DNA from: Chloroflexota bacterium
GTDB taxonomy: Bacteria > Chloroflexota > Dehalococcoidia > SM23-28-2 > HRBIN24
Direction: 5' to 3'
Assembly: GCA_030550295.1 (NCBI GenBank)
Contig: JAUQPQ010000041.1
Location: 1 to 13,512 of the forward strand
DNA length: 13,512 bases
Part shown: piece by piece, positions 12,326-13,512 of the stretch
Layout of the letters: each line of letters opens with the position of its first letter
Position numbering within the stretch: position 1 is the first letter of the stretch
Program-made: the position numbers and the translations under genes
The notes under the pieces: model-generated
The model's database searches: none
What the model was told of the DNA's origin: nothing
What the model saw: only the letters and a program-made list of their open reading frames with translations

Positions 12326-13512
12326 AAGATGGGATGCCACGACCTGGGCAGGGGTAAAGCAACTACCTTCAGCTCTTGCCAGTTACGGCCCAAACCGCGC
12401 CCTTGGCTGTCACTTACCTCTACGTGTATCGAGTAGCTCCCAGGCTCGGCTTCCCAGGGGATCCGCCACATACATGTCCCCTTGGGAAAGGGAGGACGAT
12501 GGGCAGCGACCACGCTGTCAGCAGGAAGGGTAAGGCGGAAGGTATCCAAAACCGTCTCTTGCCCCTTTGGATCAGTAACCCACACCTTGACTTGTGCATC
12601 TGGGAACTCTTGAGGTAAGTCGTTGACCACGGCCACCCTGAATATAAGCAGACGTCCAGGGGAGGCTATCTCTCTTTCTAACGCTATGATGGGCAAGACA
12701 GGCTGGTAACACTGGGCCAAGACGTGATAGCCCTTTTTGGGCTTCCGACGGTAGTCCACCACAGACCAGGTAATAGCTGGCCAGGGGTCCATAAACATGA
12801 ACTGGAAAAGGCCCTTGATCTTGCCTTTATTGAGGCGGTAATGCTGGATGGCGAATTTGAGTAGTTGTGCCTGGTAATCCTGGCTTTCAGCTATGAATTC
12901 ATCAAGGCTGTGGGGCATGGGCAGGTGAGCTATATGGAAGGTCTCCAAATACTGGAAGTTATGGTAGGCCCACCGCTCCCAGTTGGGAGGCCATAGGTCT
13001 TCACGAGGCATCATCTCAGTCATGGTTTCGAGGCAGGGCAGGGCCTGGGCGCCAAACTCGGTAGGCATAGGAGCTCCTGGCAGGCCACTAAATTCCCGGT
13101 ACGAGCCATAATACCAGCCGGGATAGGGATGGCTGTTAAAATCGGACACCTCTTCTACGTGCCTAGAGGGATCTTCCCTGGAGACGGCATCGGCCAGTAT
13201 CGGCCCCAGGACGCGTCGGTTCTGGGGGAAGGGCTCGTTGAGACAGCACCACACCACGACACTAGGGTGGTTGTACAAAAGATGGACCATGTCCTTGATC
13301 TGCGCTGTTGCCCGACGGGCCACGTCCGGCGAGTCTTCATAGCCCCAGATCATGGCGAAGTCCTGCCACACTAAAATTCCTGCTCCGTCCAAGGCGTCAT
13401 ACAGCTCTGGACGGTTTACGTGGGCATGTACCCTTACAGCGTTAACATTGGCTTCCCTTAACAACTGGACGTCGCGGACGATATCTTCCGGGCGGTAGTG
13501 GCCCAACCATTG
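12322..13512 (-). CDS. Glycoside hydrolase family 2, beta-mannosidase-like (5' end outside window)
   Basis: The 396 residues visible cover the TIM barrel and C-terminal beta domains of a GH2 enzyme. The reading frame is open to the window edge, so the sugar-binding N-terminal domains lie outside. ILVWQDF (46-52, counting from the first visible codon) is typical of the beta-mannosidase/exo-glucosaminidase branch. CLNEPF gives the acid/base E93, and PTEFGAQA gives the nucleophile E152. The WSVVDYRRKPKKGYHVL segment marks the barrel end, and beyond about 285 there are immunoglobulin-like strands. Both catalytic Glu residues are present, so it is probably active. The exact sugar is uncertain. No signal peptide can be judged. 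The gene converges on the aminotransferase, with overlapping stop codons and no room for a terminator. Confidence 0.87.
   Translation of the reverse strand, partial: QWLGHYRPEDIVRDVQLLREANVNAVRVHAHVNRPELYDALDGAGILVWQDFAMIWGYEDSPDVARRATAQIKDMVHLLYNHPSVVVWCCLNEPFPQNRRVLGPILADAVSREDPSRHVEEVSDFNSHPYPGWYYGSYREFSGLPGAPMPTEFGAQALPCLETMTEMMPREDLWPPNWERWAYHNFQYLETFHIAHLPMPHSLDEFIAESQDYQAQLLKFAIQHYRLNKGKIKGLFQFMFMDPWPAITWSVVDYRRKPKKGYHVLAQCYQPVLPIIALEREIASPGRLLIFRVAVVNDLPQEFPDAQVKVWVTDPKGQETVLDTFRLTLPADSVVAAHRPPFPKGTCMWRIPWEAEPGSYSIHVEVSDSQGRGLGRNWQELKVVALPLPRSWHPIF

Overview
The window reads as ordinary, densely coded bacterial DNA: GC-rich, Shine-Dalgarno led, with many 1-4 nt gene overlaps. No rRNA, tRNA, CRISPR, transposase or phage gene was seen. 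The gene mix is a Sco/PCu(A)C copper-delivery pair, a THEP1-type NTPase, paired class III CoA transferases and a nuclease-like/hypoxanthine phosphoribosyltransferase fusion. Together with several promoters that leave almost no 5' leader, this would suit an aerobic, perhaps thermophilic member of Chloroflexota or a neighbouring deep lineage. That placement is an inference of low certainty.

Left block (1-5257, all minus strand). In transcription order: a CPBP membrane protease, a Sco1/SenC copper chaperone, a PCu(A)C copper chaperone, two small membrane-anchored helical proteins that are paralogues of each other, a THEP1-family NTPase, a TetR regulator, a PAP2-type phosphatase and RpiB (its 3' end lies outside the window). 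Genes from Sco to the NTPase are coupled or nearly touching. The core is probably a copper-delivery module for a CuA or CuB oxidase, with the paralogous pair as unnamed partners. TetR and PAP2 also overlap (GTGA) and form a second small unit. Transcription may run through into rpiB.

Middle block (5338-8169). Two class III (CaiB/BaiF) CoA transferases lie 14 nt apart on the plus strand. The second keeps the catalytic Asp and the first has Glu there, which suggests a heteromeric enzyme with one working subunit type. Behind them is a 364-nt gene-free stretch between converging genes. It holds a large inverted-repeat element with an internal 12-bp direct repeat, and a bidirectional terminator.

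Right block (8170-13512). A minus-strand fusion joins a PD-(D/E)XK-like domain to a purine phosphoribosyltransferase. Divergent from it is a plus-strand operon: alpha/beta hydrolase, Ord-type (2,4-diaminopentanoate dehydrogenase-like) oxidoreductase and a class III aminotransferase of the glutamate-semialdehyde aminomutase type. This looks like a small amino-acid or amine catabolic cassette of unknown substrate. The window ends in a 5'-truncated glycoside hydrolase family 2 (beta-mannosidase-like) gene that converges on the aminotransferase and shares a TTAA stop overlap with it.

The best leads for something undescribed are the HNLDG-motif paralogue pair in the copper operon (one probably starting at CTG), the nuclease-like/HPRT fusion, and the structured intergenic element at 7934-8050.
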